Origin: Warburgia ugandensis
Taxonomy: Eukaryota > Streptophyta > Magnoliopsida > Canellales > Canellaceae
Direction of reading: 5' to 3'
DNA length: 64,000 bases
NCBI GenBank assembly: GCA_035236585.1
Contig: CP141127.1
Coordinates: 72,397,495-72,461,494 of the forward strand
The notes under the pieces were generated by a model. It was not told the DNA's origin and searched no databases. It worked only from the letters and a program-made list of their open reading frames with translations. Positions 1-12,235 of the stretch are shown piece by piece. How positions within the stretch are numbered: position 1 is the first letter of the stretch; each line of letters opens with the position of its first letter. Made by a program: the position numbers and the translations under genes.

Positions 1-1891
1 AACTAGCAATTATATACTATGGTTTGATCCACTTCCATTCACCTCCAAGATTTCAATTTATTGTCCTTTACATGATTCTAATATAGTTATACTTCGTTCC
101 CAATTTATAGCTTCATTCTAATTGTAGTTTGATTCAAGGATTTTTCAGTAAGAAGACATGGCTCCATTTCTACATAACTGAACCAAGAAATGGAGCTTAC
201 TAGTTTTTCACTTTATTGAGTTCATAAATCCACTCCTAAGTGACAATTGTAGAGATTACGCTAGCGTCAAACTTCTAATTTTAGTTAACAACATTTTAGC
301 ACTAACTTGGGTGCCAATCAGGTGGAGAAAATGACATTAGTTTCTTACTACCATGCGTAGGAACTACATGACGTTTCTCCATATTTGGCACCCCTAAATA
401 GTTAGAAATCTCTATGGAATTCCAGTAAAGCTACGTGCTATTTGAAGTTGATCATGTGTTCTTGAAGACCCATCTTTCATCTTGCTTAGATACTACTTCA
501 ATCATGAAATATGAGCTTGGGATTGGGTGCGGCTTGCATGCCTATGTGCAAGAAGAATAGGGTGTGCCAAATCTTTGTTATTACTTTGTTGCATGAAAAA
601 CCTATGAAAATTGTTGCAAAGTTACAACTTGAGTGCAGCCATTACAAGTTCATCCAACAAGGTAGAAAACCCAAATACGCCTTTGTAAATATTAGAGATT
701 TAAGGGGGTAGCTAGCATGATGAACATCTCTAGTTCACCATGAACTAGAAATGATGAACAAAATAGAGAATGCTAAATTCTCAAATAAATCAAGATGAAT
801 ACAACATCGATAAAGCCTTAAACTAGTCATTCTTACACCAAAAACATGTAATAATACAATGCAAGAAAAAGAACATGAATTTAAGCATGAAATTCCATGT
901 TTTACATGCAGAAAACTAGTAACATGAAGAGTTTAGAGTGAAATCATGCAATTTTGTGCTTGGCTAATCCATGCATATATTAGAATCTCATCCCACACAA
1001 GATCCCCTACCTAATAGTGAAATTTGGATGATTAGATTTTTTACTATCTTCCCTAAATTGCAGATCGTTCTACCTCTGCGTGAAGCTTCAACTCAAGCAA
1101 AAACTCAATGTCCCAGCTCACCCTTGCTTCTCTAATGGAGTCTTTCCTCCTCTCCTTTGATTCCTCCACTCATTACTAACTTATATAGACCCTGCCTCTC
1201 AGCTCCTTCTTCTTCTTCTTCCTCATCTCTCCCCTCTCTTCTCTACTCATGGCTGGAATTCTAGCCTTTTCTTTCTTTTCTTCTCGATTACATAGGGAGT
1301 AAAACAAATGTCACATGGGACCAGCCAACTGCCATGGGAAAGTACACCCACATGGTTGGCTGGATTTCCCCCATCCAGCCTCAAATATGGAAATCCTTCA
1401 ATTCCTGTTTTTCAATAAAAACCTCTACTATCTTTACATTTTGCAATTATGCCCTATTAAGGTGAAATTTCTTAATTGTACCCTAAACAACAATTCATCC
1501 ATTTCTAAAATTCCAAGTTAATTGGTTGAAATTTTATGCTAGGGTTTTAATGAAGTTTAGCTTAATGTCTCTCCTTATAAGTGGTCTAACTATATCTTTA
1601 ATTTAACATCAATTTATATTTTATTATTATTTTCTTATATTAACCCGCTAAAGGTCAATTTTAAAGAAATCATCAAGTCCTCTACTATTTCTTAAAATCT
1701 TCATTTCTAATGGTTCATATTAACCTAACAATTGCTTCCAGCACTTCAATCTAACTAAATTTCCCAACGAGTTCGTTCTATTCTTCATTTCCACCTCTAA
1801 AGCCTACTATAAAATCAATAAAATAAATTTCTATCATTTTTTGTAAAAATATAACTTTATCTATCATATTAGTGTAATTACATGTATTACA
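1..1891 (-). mobile_element. 3' LTR of a minus-strand chromovirus (element 0), left end outside or unrecognised
   Basis: The segment ends in ATTACA at 1891, directly followed by a polypurine tract (read on the minus strand) and then by a minus-strand integrase/chromodomain remnant. That order identifies it as the 3' LTR of a minus-strand Ty3/gypsy element. A minus-strand TATA box lies at 1181-1189 and CT-rich tracts at about 1200-1290. Element B, of the same lineage, has a 2.44-kb LTR, so this LTR may start to the left of the window. No convincing gene was found; the short open frames at 511-711 and 1315-1521 have no recognisable domain. The right boundary is firm, the left one is inferred. 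Confidence 0.55.
1181..1189 (-). promoter_or_regulatory. TATA box in LTR of element 0
   Basis: The minus strand reads TCTATATAA. It lies inside the LTR about 700 bp from the LTR's element-5' edge, as expected for a U3 promoter. Positional and motif evidence only. Confidence 0.4.
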
Positions 1892-1908
1892 TTCTTCGCC
1901 CCTTACAA
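1892..1908 (-). other. Polypurine tract of element 0
   Basis: The minus strand reads TTGTAAGGGGCGAAGAA directly before the TG that opens the LTR. This is the plus-strand DNA priming site of LTR retrotransposons. Element B has a tract of similar design in the same place. Confidence 0.6.
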
Positions 1909-1948
1909 AAAATTTTGTCCCCAAAATTGCGTGTGTGGGTGTAGAAGG

Positions 1949-2490
1949 TCAAAACAACTCTAGAAAATGCTGCCTCATATCCTGCTTGACCTCCCACATG
2001 GCCTCCTCATAAGAATAGTGCTACCACAGAACCTTGATGAGGGGGATCATCTTGGTTTGCAATACCTTCTCCTTTCTATCAATGACCTGTACCGGGTGCT
2101 CCTAAAATGTCAAATCTAGCTATAGAAGTGCTAGTAATTGATCAAGGATATGAGTAGGATCTGTGATGTATTTCCTTACCATAGAAACATGGAATACATC
2201 GTGCACATTAGCAAGCTAAGGAGGAAGCGCCAATCTATATGCCACTCTATCGATCCTCTCTAAAATCTCAAAGGGTCACACAAACCTAGGGTTCAACTTC
2301 GCTTTCACCCCGAATCTCATTACACCCTTGGTTGGAGAAACTCTCAGAAAGACATGGTCTTCATTCTAAAACTCTAAATCTCTCCTTTTCGTGTTGGCAT
2401 AGCACTTCCGCCTACTATGGGCAGCCATCAAATGTCTTGTAATCAATCTCACCTTATCTGCACACTACTCTACAAATTCGGATATGACGA
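1949..2490 (-). pseudogene. Integrase C-terminus and chromodomain of a Ty3/gypsy chromovirus (element 0)
   Basis: Read from right to left, the minus strand encodes the end of a chromoviral polyprotein. It shows an integrase C-terminal segment with VFLRVSPTKGVMRFG, then NVHDVFHVSM, then a chromodomain-like tail with EHPVQVIDRKEKV and EEAMWEVKQDMRQHF, ending in a stop at 1949-1951. The same blocks occur in order in element B (17721-18508), which supports the call. At least four in-frame stops break it, one of them inside the chromodomain where family members usually have arginine. In this family the chromodomain is thought to steer integration toward heterochromatin. Everything upstream (reverse transcriptase, protease, gag) is missing: the sequence changes to a tandem repeat at about 2496. 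Confidence 0.8.
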
Positions 2491-2495
2491 ACTGT

Positions 2496-3115
2496 CATTC
2501 AAAAAGGCATCTAACATAGAGCTTAAAATCTACTACTTGTTGCTCACATGAATAGTAACAGTATTTTGCTTCTCTTCAAGAGCACTTTGTGTATGATTTT
2601 TCACTTTATTAATTAATGAAAATTTGTAAAATTGATTGTGCTAGATAGAAGACAATGAGAATAAGAAGATCAAAGTCTTAGATTTTTAATTTTCATTCAA
2701 AAAGACATTCAACTTAGAGCTTAAAGTCTGCTACTTGTTGTTGCTCATGTGAATAGTAACATAAGTTTGCTTATTCTCAAAAGCACTTTGTGCATGTTTT
2801 TTGGCTTCATTAATCAATAAAATCTATGAATTGATTGTGTTAGATAGAGGACATTGAGAATAAGAGAGTATTAAATTTTTAATTTTCATTCAAAAAGGCA
2901 TCCAACATAGAGCTTAAAATTTGCTAGTTGTTCACATTGACAATAACAATATTTCGCTTAGGTTCAAGAGCACTTGGTACATGATTTCCTTCTTCATTAA
3001 TTAATGGAAATATATAAAATTTATCATGCTAAATGGAGAACATTGAGAAGAAAAAGGCTCAAGTCTTATATTTTCAATTTTCATTCAGAAAGATATCCAA
3101 TGTAGAGCCTAAAGT
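2496..3115. repeat. Tandem repeat, about 195-bp unit, 3.2 copies
   Basis: A unit opening with CATTCAAAAAGGCAT(C)CAAC restarts at 2496, 2694, 2887 and 3082, giving periods of 198, 193 and 195 bp. Units share AGAGCTTAAA, TGCTACTTGTTG and a TTCATTAATTAATGAAA-like part. Copies differ at many positions, so the array is old. It starts where the integrase of element 0 stops and runs into CACTA-type palindromic repeats, so it may be the tandem-repeat portion of a CACTA end. That link is inference. Confidence 0.8.
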
Positions 3116-3860
3116 CTTATATTTTAACAGTTTTATAAGATGATTTTCCAGAAACCATCTTATATTTTTGAAGTATTAAAATACAATTTTTCAAAAACCA
3201 TATTATATTAGACAGCTTTATAAGACAATTTTTCTTTTTTTCAAAAGTCATCTTACATTTTCATAGTTTTGTAAGACGCTTTTCATTTTAATTTTTAAAA
3301 AATCGTACTATATTTGATTTTCATAAGATGGTTTTTCAAAAATCATCTTATATTTGACTTTTATAGGATGGTTTTTCAAAAATCATCTGATATTAATATA
3401 AGACAGTTTTAACAACCATCTTCTATTAGTAGTATTATAAGATAGTTTCATAAACTGTCCTATGTTTGTTTTCATTTTATAAGATGGCTTGGTATAAGAT
3501 GGTGTTTGAACCTTCTTGTATATACATTTTTAACCATCTTAAAAACCACTTGCTCTAGGAATGACAAGAGGTTTTAGTATTCATACGGTGTTTGTCATGA
3601 GATAACCATTCAAAATCTCTAAAATGAATGGCAGAAGCACTAGAGGATGAGGTAATCATTCCCCTTGCATGATGAAGAATGTTGGTAGGTGTAGGGAAAA
3701 GTGAGATGACTTTGGCCTTTATATAGAGTAAAGCTGTCTTTTAAAGTCAATTTTTAAAAAACAACTTTAAAAGATACTTTTAAAATTGATTTTCAAAAAA
3801 CTACTTTGAAAGCAGCTTTTAAAGTCATTTTCTACTAACTTTAAAAATACTAATTAATGT
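3116..3860. repeat. Palindromic subterminal-type repeats (CACTA-like end)
   Basis: From 3116 to 3560 the motif AAGATGGTTTTTCAAAAA and its inverse ATCATCTTATA recur many times, making short imperfect hairpins. From 3730 to 3860 a second motif, CTTTTAAAGTC/GACTTTAAAAG, recurs. The first type also fills 51740-52048 next to a CACTA terminus, and the second fills 31680-32290 and 43955-44345 next to other CACTA termini. Dense short subterminal repeats are the transposase-binding arrays of CACTA elements. I did not find a CACTA terminal repeat here, so this is called a remnant end only. Confidence 0.55.
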
Positions 3861-4068
3861 GGATGATACAATTCATTCTTGAATCATGTATTCTATACAT
3901 AACTGACACACAAGAACATGTGAATCAAGTATTTTTTAGAAAACACCTCATATATCATCCTTTCATTATAATAGTATATATCAAATGTCACATAGTATTT
4001 CATCTCACTGATATAAGATAGCATTTGATAAAAGAGCTAAAATGGTATTGAAAACATTTCTAGGACAT

Positions 4069-6500
4069 TGATAAGTGTCTCAATTTTCAGAAAAATACCC
4101 AATTAGTTATAGTGCTATAACTTATAGGGGTAAATTAAGGTTTTTGACTAAAATTCATAACACATGTATTTTTGACCTAATGAGTCAAAAACTTTATTGG
4201 ACCTGAGGCTAATTTGAGGTAAGTATGTGATTAATCATATTTTTCTAGGATTTAATTACATTTTTTAACATTTTATAGGAAGCGAAATAATGATCCAAAG
4301 GCCAAGATCGATTAAGATGAACAAAGTCCACTACCATTGCATGGGTTTCACTTATGCCACAGCCATATTCAAGCCATGAACAAGAGGACAAGCTAAGGAG
4401 CTAATCCAACCACCAAGCCCAAGGATTTGAGGTATCAAGCTAAGCCAAGAAAGCCATCTAAGCTAGCCTTAAAGTCGAGCCAATGAAGCTCTCAAAGTGG
4501 GCCATAAAAGTTACATAAGTTAAGCTAAATGGAAGGCAATGATTGGAGGAGAATATAAAATTATCCTTGGGATTTATGTGAATATTTTGAAGAAAATTTA
4601 ACTAGGATAAGGTAGCATGTGGACTAAGGAAAAGACCCCTCCATTTTTTTAATGTTTTTTCCACTTTTCTCTCACTTTCCATCTCACCACTAAATATCAC
4701 TAAGAATTTCACTTTCCACTCAAGATTCCTATATTTCTAAGACTTCCTGACCACCTTAAACTCCCATTCCAACCATCCAACCAATCCCAACTTCGTAAGA
4801 AATTACTTAACCAATCACTTTTCCCCACCTCAACTCTCTTTCTTATCTTTTCCTACCTCTCTCTCTCTCTCTCTTACCTAATTCCCACACCTAACATACC
4901 ATTTTCAAAGGGGCTTCAATGATTTTTACATGGGGGAGATGCCTCTTCCTAAAAAATTGCCATCTCCCAACTTTATGTTTCCAAAATTGTCCCACTTGAA
5001 TTGACACTTTAAGAAAACTCTAGGCAGCCTTCATAGTTCAATCCTAGCCATTCAATCCTATTCCTATCTCATCCTTACCTTTTCTTTACCTTATAAAGAG
5101 TAAGAGAAAGAGTAAAAAAGACCTAAAACCAAGGATTCAAGGCAGATCCCTTTGGAAGAAAAGGAACGTCTCCTCTACCTTGGAGATGACGTCCTTTTCC
5201 TTCAACCTTCTTCTTACCTCTTCGCCTTGAAAAATTATCTCCTTGGGTGCTTCTCTCCTCCTTCCAAGATTTCCATGCCTTATGCATATCTTGGAAGCCT
5301 TTGGTTTTTAGTGTACCTTAAGGTTGGTTGTTCTCATCTTTTACTTGTCCTTGGTTTTAGTTTTATATTAGTGTTATTTCTTCTTGCCTTGCTTCTTAGT
5401 TCCATTATTTTTGTGCCTCTTTTCAATCTTAAATCCTTCACTTCTAAAGATCACCATCTCTAGTCGTGACAACCAAGAGAAGATAAGCTTTAGATATAGG
5501 AATTACTGTACCTTCAAACCATTCTTATTCCACTTATTGTAGATTTATTTCACTATTTATGTTTTGGTCTTTTCCTAGAAACACATATGCTGCCTTGGAG
5601 ATTTGATTGTAAGTTGGTCTAATGCTTCGATCATTAGCATGGTGCACCTCTCTTGGACAAACTTTGCTATCAAGTTTCTATTAATGAGTAATTGTTTGAG
5701 TTTTCCTTTAAGTTTTTTTTTTTACCTCATGATTCATGCTTAGTTATACATGCAATTAAATTTTCCATGCATCTTTGCCTTATAGTTTCCATGCATGCCA
5801 TCATAGATTAATAGCATTCTAGTTGTATTCAGGACCATGCGCACATCCCATGGGCTATGTGCATGTCCTTGAATAGTTTCCATTGAATTGTTTAGTAGTT
5901 TCTCTCTCAATTCATGTTTCATTAAAGCTTTGCATTCTTATTAGCTCCATGCTTTCTATGTTAGCTATTATGTTCATTGTAGATTAGTTTTGCATTAAGT
6001 TATGTTCTCATATGTACACATCTTGTTCACTCGCTTCATGTGCATTATTTTAAGTTGGAATTCATGTGCATAATTCACTAGCCTTTACACATCGTTTGTC
6101 CTAATGTTGCATATTAGTTTGTACTAGTTGTTGCATGCTATTCAGGGAGTTTCTAAATTGTCATGTTTGGCAAAGTTTCAATTTAGGAAATTCTTAGTTT
6201 AGGAAAGTTTCAAATTTAGAAAGTTTTCATTTAGAAAAGTTTTATTTTTAGAAAGTCTCTTTTAGGAATGCTTTTAAGTTTTTGATGTTTACTTTTAGCA
6301 TAATTCCATATTTCATGTCTTGCATTTTTTTTTAGTTTCCATCATTATTTTAGGACTAAAAATCTCCTTTAATTTTGGCTAGGTTAGATAATTTAAGTAG
6401 GTCCAATAGTATCACATCTGTTTGATTCCTCATGGGATCAGCCTCCTTGTGTGAATTACTCATTTTATTTGTGTGCTTGGGAGTTTAACTTAAAATCACA
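4069..6500 (+). repeat. 5' LTR of element A
   Basis: Begins TGATAAGTGTCTC and ends TTAAAATCACA, just before the primer-binding site. It matches the split 3' LTR in order: the CTATAACTTATAGGGG block near its start, GGATAAGGTAG near 4605, a CT tract at 4857-4874, and the CATGGGATCA block near 6432. Two other copies of related LTRs occur at 40586-42855 and 60441-62648. The 103-codon open frame at 5152-5463 is inside this LTR, has no domain, and is not called as a gene. Confidence 0.85.
5092..5099 (+). promoter_or_regulatory. Possible TATA box of element A
   Basis: TATAAAGA sits about 1 kb into the 5' LTR. The corresponding place in the 3' LTR (about 26910) reads GATATAGGA, so the motif is not conserved between the two copies. 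Weak call. Confidence 0.25.
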
Positions 6501-6510
6501 AAGTTTTTTA

Positions 6511-6527
6511 TGCCACTATTGAGGAGT
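6511..6527 (+). other. Degenerate primer-binding site of element A (tRNA-Asp type)
   Basis: TGCCACTATTGAGGAGTT starts ten bases after the LTR end. It resembles the tRNA-Asp-complementary site of Athila-like elements (TGGCGCCGTTGCCGGGG), with changes that are mostly transitions. Position and partial match only. Confidence 0.5.
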
Positions 6528-7892
6528 TGCAATGTTTTGTGTAGTGGACCTTACCTTAGATTATTCACCTCTAGTCTAGGTTTAGGGTACATTAGATTAG
6601 GATTTTGTATTATTTTTTGCATTTATTTGTTATTTTCCTCATATTGACCAATTTGTGTGATTTTGTGCTAGGGAAAGTAGCAAAGGAGCGACAATAATCC
6701 TGTGGACAATGGCTTAATCAACATAGATTAGGTTTTCATTGCTTTCCTATATTAGGAGTTAAGTGAATTTGTAGTGACGCCCATTGTAATTTTAATTTTA
6801 ATTTTATTTAATTTTTAAATGAGTTGTAATAATACAGGGCAAGTGTGGGTATGATGGCCTACACTTGATCATCATCGAACCCCTCATTTTGAGCAATCCT
6901 CACCTAAATTTTAATTTTTAGGATAAAGTACATTTAGTGTAATTTTGCATTTGTGATGGTAGTTTAAATCATATAGATTAGGGTCATGGATTGATAATTT
7001 TTGCATAATACTTAGGATTGTTGTATTAGTTCAAGGACCTAGTTAACAAAGGTTAGCCTGAGCTCAGCTATAACTAAAGCATAGGCTGCATGGTTATGGT
7101 GTCTTGTCTAAGAAGGTGCTTGACCTTTTTTGTTAAGTAGCATATAGGTAGGCATTAGTTTGATTTTTGGTTTTGCACTATACATTTATAGCTTTATGGT
7201 GGAATGAAACTTAATGCTAGTAAGGGCCCCATAGGAACCCTTATAAGATAAGGACTAGATTTCATCACTAGCTCCTTGGCCCACCTAGGATTTAAACAAC
7301 ATCCTTGTATGTTGTGATCCCAACCTTTGAGCATTAATTTAAAATCAAGTAGAAAGATACTTAGGGTGTCGAGCTCATAGGACCATTTTAGAAGGATATG
7401 ATCTATTATAACTCCAAGGGCATCTGAGCACTGTGGTTACAGTGGGCGTCTTAAAATCTAAGTGATTTTTCCATGCCTTACATTGATGTTGGTTAAGGTC
7501 TAAATGCCTCCTAACATGAGAATTGTATTAATGACTTTAAAGAAAAACTCAAATGGTAAGCAGTAGTCAAATTTGGATAAAGGAGGAGCTATCTAGAATT
7601 AGGTATAAGAAGCTACCACTTATACAATAAGAAAAGATAGTCAAGACATTGCTTGATTAGCAAATACCAAGATTTGATTACACATCACTTAATGCTAGAG
7701 TCAACATAGAGTTCGGACACTTAGGAGTTAGGATATGCATGGGCGTCGATCTTAGTACTTAGAGTTTGCACCTTCAACCTAGAGATTGAATACAACCTTA
7801 GGTAAGGGGAAAGAAACCAAGTTCCTATCCCTAAGGCTATGCCACCAGCAAAAGTCAAGCACAAATCTATTAGAGATTTTAAGACACCACTC
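6528..7892 (+). other. Leader between PBS and gag of element A
   Basis: No coding region is recognisable. The segment is AT-rich with many stops in all frames, as usual for the long untranslated leader of Athila-like elements. It includes a (TTTTAA)-rich stretch near 6790-6825. The minus-strand open frame at 7721-8026 has no domain and overlaps the start of gag, so it is not called. Confidence 0.4.
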
Positions 7893-9500
7893 CATCTCAA
7901 TAACCCATCATGCATAGCTCTACACCCTACAAATGAAGGCCACTTTGAGTTAAAGCCAAGATCCATCCAAAGTGACGAATAGGTGTGTAATGCATGGGAA
8001 TCTGTTGCATAGTTATGTACCTTCATTTAGTGACATGGGTTAGCCCTTCTCATGTATAGTACAACGTGTTGTCATAGCGCCATCATACTTTTTATGGTTG
8101 AGATTAAGAAGACCCTTACATATCAAGGAAGTTCCTTGATATTTGAGCCATATTTAAAATTTGAAATTTTTTGGGAAATCCTATTAGGTTTAGGTTATTG
8201 ACATTCTCACTCAAGGATAAAGCTAACTCATGGCTCAATTCTTTGGAGGTAGGTTCCATAAATACATGGGACCAATTTTTTAGGATGTTTTCGAACAAAT
8301 TCTTCCCTATTCACAAAACAAATGTCCTTCATCAAGAAATTATAAATTTCCAACAAAGGGATAATGAATACTATTACGAATGTTGGAAATGGTGGAATGA
8401 GTTGCTACAAAAATTTCCTCATCCTAAATTTGAGAAATGGTAGTAGGTGCAATACTTCTATGAGGCATTGATGCCTCAGAATAGACAAATGATTGATGCC
8501 ACGAGTGGAGGGCCCCTCATGTTTAAAGATGATAAAGAGGCTTGGGAATTCTTTCAAACATTGGTAGATAATTCCCAGTATTGGGATTACTCTAGTAGAA
8601 GAGAGAGAATTAACCAAACTTGAAAGAAAGTGGGCCCATCTGAGATAGGAGTACATACCAATCTATTGCATAAGTTTAACTCTTTACTTGAAAAAATGGA
8701 TAAGTATGATGGAAGAGCAAACAAACTTGAAACTATGTTTCAATCCCTCATGGCTTCCACATCTACTAAGCCTCCACAAGATGTCTGTGGCCTCTATTCT
8801 AGCCTAGCCCATATAACAACATCTTGTCCATCAAATTTACTTAACGACTATCTTGTTGACCAAGCGAATGCACTAATATATTGCCAACTAGCAACAACCC
8901 ATATTTTGAGACCTATAATCCTAGATGAGCTAAGCATCCAAAATTTTCATGTTCAAAGAATAACTACCAAGGGGGACAATCTGTGAATCCCCCAACCAAA
9001 ACTTTCCTAGAGCTATAATTCCTCAATAGCCACTTGAGTTCCAACAACCTTAGCAACCAAAGAAACCATCTTTTGAGGAAAACATTTAGGCCCTTATTGA
9101 AAGATCTTTAAAGAAAGAGGAAGATACTAAAAAGGCTTAGAACCAATTGGAAATTGTCAATTCTCAAGCCATGGCCAAATAGAGATGCAAGTTAGCCAAT
9201 TGTCAACTACATTATAAGATAGAGGAAATGGTCAGTTCCCTAATCATCCCATCCCTAACCCTAAGGGTCAAATTGATAGAGTCAAGTTCTCAAACTTATA
9301 ACCCTCATGAACATTCCAAGTCTATCATCACCTTAGGAGTGCTTGTTAAGTAGAAAAAAAGGCAGTGCAAACTAAGGAAACTGAAGAAGAAAAGCAGGCA
9401 ACCAAAGCGTAGAAGAAAGAGAAGAGACAAACATCTCCTATGGAACCTATAGGGGAGGCACCCTACGTGCCTATAACCTCATTTCTTTAGTTACTAAACA
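7893..9500 (+). pseudogene. gag pseudogene of element A
   Basis: The core of a retrotransposon gag (capsid) domain is clear at 8171-8443: RFRLLTFSLKDKANSWLNSL, then WDQFFRMFSNKFFP and EYYYECWKWWNELL. After a stop the frame goes on with QYFYEALMPQNRQMIDA and a segment ending in a decayed zinc knuckle near 8775-8840 (CGLYSSLAHITTSCP, first cysteine lost). Elements E and F carry the same blocks. The N-terminal part (7893-8170) is interrupted by several stops. Gag forms the virus-like particle that packages element RNA in the cytoplasm. It lies directly upstream of the protease region. Lineage by similarity to Athila-like elements. Confidence 0.75.
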
Positions 9501-9504
9501 AGGC

Positions 9505-10060
9505 TAGAAACGATGTCCAAATTAGTATTCCATTATTCCATGCAATAAAAGATGTCCCCATCTATGCTAAGTTCTTCAAAGAGCTCTACACTAGAAAGAG
9601 AAAGCTAAATATACAGAAGAAAGTTTTCCTCACCGAGCAGGTGAGCTCTTTGATACAACACAAGATCCCACTAATGTTTAGAGACCTAGGGTGTCCTATA
9701 ATTTCTTGAATTATTAGAGACCATGACATAGATAGGGCACTACTTGACCTAGGGACAAGTGTTAACTTGTTGCCATATTTTGTGTATGAGTAACTTAGGC
9801 TTGGTGAGCTTAAACCAACCATTGCCGCGCTGCTACTAGTAGACAGAATAGTGAAGATACTCAATGGTTTGGCTGAAGACGTGTTGATATAGGTGGACTA
9901 GTTTTATTACTCAGTTGATTTCATTGTATTGGATACCCAGCCTATATCTGATTCGGTGGTTAGATTCTAGTTATAACGGACGTCCATTCTTGGTGATGTC
10001 CAACACCATTATTTACTATGGGAATGGTGTAATGAAAATTGTAATTTGGTGACATGAAAG
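9505..10060 (+). pseudogene. Aspartic protease region of element A
   Basis: Recognisable blocks in order are QISIPLFHAIKDVPIYAKF, KKVFLTEQVSSLIQHKIP and ALLDLGTSVNLLPY. The last is the active-site loop in the DLG form typical of Athila-like proteases, and it is still readable. It is followed by LRLGELKPT, EDVLI and a YYSVDFIVLDTQP segment near the flap. Several TAG/TAA stops break the frame (for example after the active site and in the EDVLI block). The enzyme would cleave the gag-pol polyprotein during particle maturation. The homologous part of element F is cut by a solo LTR. Confidence 0.75.
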
Positions 10061-10239
10061 TTAATATTAATGTCTTTAACACTGAGAAACAACTTTTAGA
10101 GCTCAATGATTCTTGTGAAGTGAATTTGATTGAGAGTTTAATTCACGACATTCATCCACCATCTTCCATCTTTGACCCACTAAAGGCTTCTCCTATGCAC
10201 TTTAATTGAGATTATGATTTAGACAAGTCTATTGAGGAG

Positions 10240-11640
10240 GTGAACAACCATTTAGAGGTTGCTCCAATCATGGATATCTCCAAGTGGGGCCCTTATGTGG
10301 AGCCACTCCCTCCTTTAGAGTCTATTCCCATACACACTATAGAGCAACCACCCTCTCTGGACCTAAAACCCTTACCTAAAAAGCTCAAATATTCTTACCT
10401 AGGACTAGATGAAACCTTACTTGTTATAATAGCATTAGATCTAGATAAAGAATAGGAAGGAAAATTACTTAATGGTCTTAAGGAAAATAAGACTACTTTG
10501 GGGTGGACCATAGCAGACATAAAAGGGATTAGTCTAGCTGTGTGCATGCATAGGATACACCTACACAAAAATGTAAAACCCTCAAGGGAAACTCAAAGAT
10601 GACTAAATCCTCATCAGAGATGAAGCTCTTAAGCTTCTAGCATCATATACCCCATCTTTAATAGCACTTGGGTCAGCCCTGTTCAAGTTGTACCTAAGAA
10701 ATCCGGGGTCATGGTAGTTAAGAATTAGGAGAATTAGTTAGTATCCACCAACATGACTACCAAGTGAAGAGTTTGTTACTTTTCAAATGCTTATGTTGAG
10801 TATCATTTTTGATATGGTAGAAAAGTTTCTTGAGGTGTTCATTGGTGATTTCTCAGTATTTGGATCCTCTTTTGATGAGTGCATATACCATTTAGAGTTA
10901 GTTCTTACAAGGTGTTAGGAGAAAATTTTGGTGTTAAACTAGGAAAAGTGCCATTTTATGTTACAAAGTGGGATAGTTCCAGGACACATTATATCACTAA
11001 ATGGGATAAAGGTAGATAAGGCTAAAGTGGATTTAATAACCAACCTTCCTCCACCAAGGATGGTGAAAGAAATATGCCCCTTTCTAGGAAATGTTGGCTT
11101 TTACAAAAGATTCTTCAAGGGCTTTTGCTAAATCGCCAAACCCCTTTGCAATTTATTAACAAAGGAGACAACTTTTGACTTTGATGAAGACTGTAGGAAA
11201 GCATTTGAGTAGCTAAAGGCCTAGTTGACCTCTGCACCCCTTATCCAACCACTTGATTAGAGGACACCATTGGAGATAATATGTAACGCATCTGATTTTT
11301 CTATTGGAGCTATTTTTGGGAAACACATCAATAAACTTCCCCATATGATATATTACACAAGTAAAATACTAAATGATGTGCAACTCAACTATTTGGCCAC
11401 ATAAAAGAGTTGTTAGCTGTAGTATTTGCTCTAGATAAGTTTAGATCTTGCTTGTTAAAGTCTAAAGTTATAGTCTACTAGGATCATGCGTCTTTAAAGT
11501 ACCACCTTTCTAAAAAAGATGCAAAACTTAGGTTCATCTATTAGATACTACTGTTATAAGAATTTGACTTAGAAATTTGGGACAAGAAAGGTTCTAAAAA
11601 TGTTGTAATAAACCACTTATCCAGATTAGTGGTAGAGCAC
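10240..11640 (+). pseudogene. Reverse transcriptase-RNase H region of element A, palm deleted
   Basis: The linker at 10240-10455 (KWGPYVEPLPP, LKYSYLGLDETL) leads into the RT N-terminus with GISLAVCMHRIHL, SPVQVVPKKSGV. Near 10770 the sequence jumps from the WRVC-type block before the first palm strand to the RCML-SIIFDMVEKFLEV block. About 100 codons of fingers/palm are therefore missing. The YxDD box reads FIGD, so one catalytic aspartate is lost. Downstream come the thumb (KCHFML, GHIISLNGIKVDKAK), the FLGNVGFYKRF connection and an RNase H part (CNASDFSIGAIFG, NDVQLNYLAT) with a frameshift near 11400. Many stops. Inactive copy of the enzyme that makes element DNA from RNA. Confidence 0.85.
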
Positions 11641-12235
11641 ACTACCGATAATGTGCCTATAAATGAATCCTTTCGAGATGAATAGTCGCTACACATTTCC
11701 CAGCTACCTTGGTATCGATAGTAAATTATCTTGTTATAGGAGAAGTACTAAATCATTGGACCAAACAAGATAAGAAGAGATTTTTAACCAAGGTTAAATA
11801 ATTTACTTAGGACAATCCATAATTATTCAAATACTGTCCCGATCAGGTGATAAAGAGATACCCACTATATAGTGAGAATTGTAAGATCATCATCTCCTTT
11901 TTTCATGATCATGCATGTGGTGCCCATTTTAGCTATAGAAAAACCACTGTAAATTTTTTGTTGTGTGCTTTATTGGCCCACCACTTTTGTAAATTCACAT
12001 ACTTATTGCATTGGATGTGTGAGGTGTCGAAGGTTAGAAAGTCTAGGGAGGAGATGTATGATGCACTTAAACCCAATCCTTGTCATGAAATCATTTGATG
12101 TTTGGGCCATAGGTTTCATAGGACCCTTTTCTAATTCTTTTGGGAATTTATACATCCTAGTGAGAGTGGACTACATGTCCAAGTGAGTGGAGGTTGTACC
12201 CTTAAAAAACAATGATCACATGGTAGTGGTACTAT
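11641..12235 (+). pseudogene. Integrase pseudogene of element A, 3' truncated
   Basis: The zinc-binding N-terminal domain is split by a frameshift near 11965: HDHACGAHFSYRKT in one frame, then SHTYCIGCVRC in the next. The catalytic core opens with SFDVWAIGFIGPF, where family members have GIDF, so the first DDE aspartate is glycine here. It continues with NLYILVRVDYMSK and VVPLKNNDH. The match ends near 12235 (LFLKNN), so the rest of the core, including the last two catalytic acids, is gone. The enzyme inserts element DNA into chromosomes. Confidence 0.8.

Noticed and set aside
511..711. 66-codon open frame in the LTR of element 0
   Set aside because: No domain, no promoter-to-terminator context, length expected by chance.
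4064..4068. Target duplication of element A (GACAT)
   Set aside because: The 3' LTR end is missing, so the right copy cannot be located.
5152..5463. 103-codon hydrophobic open frame
   Set aside because: Lies inside the LTR of element A and is broken in the sister LTR (about 26968-27250); no family recognised.
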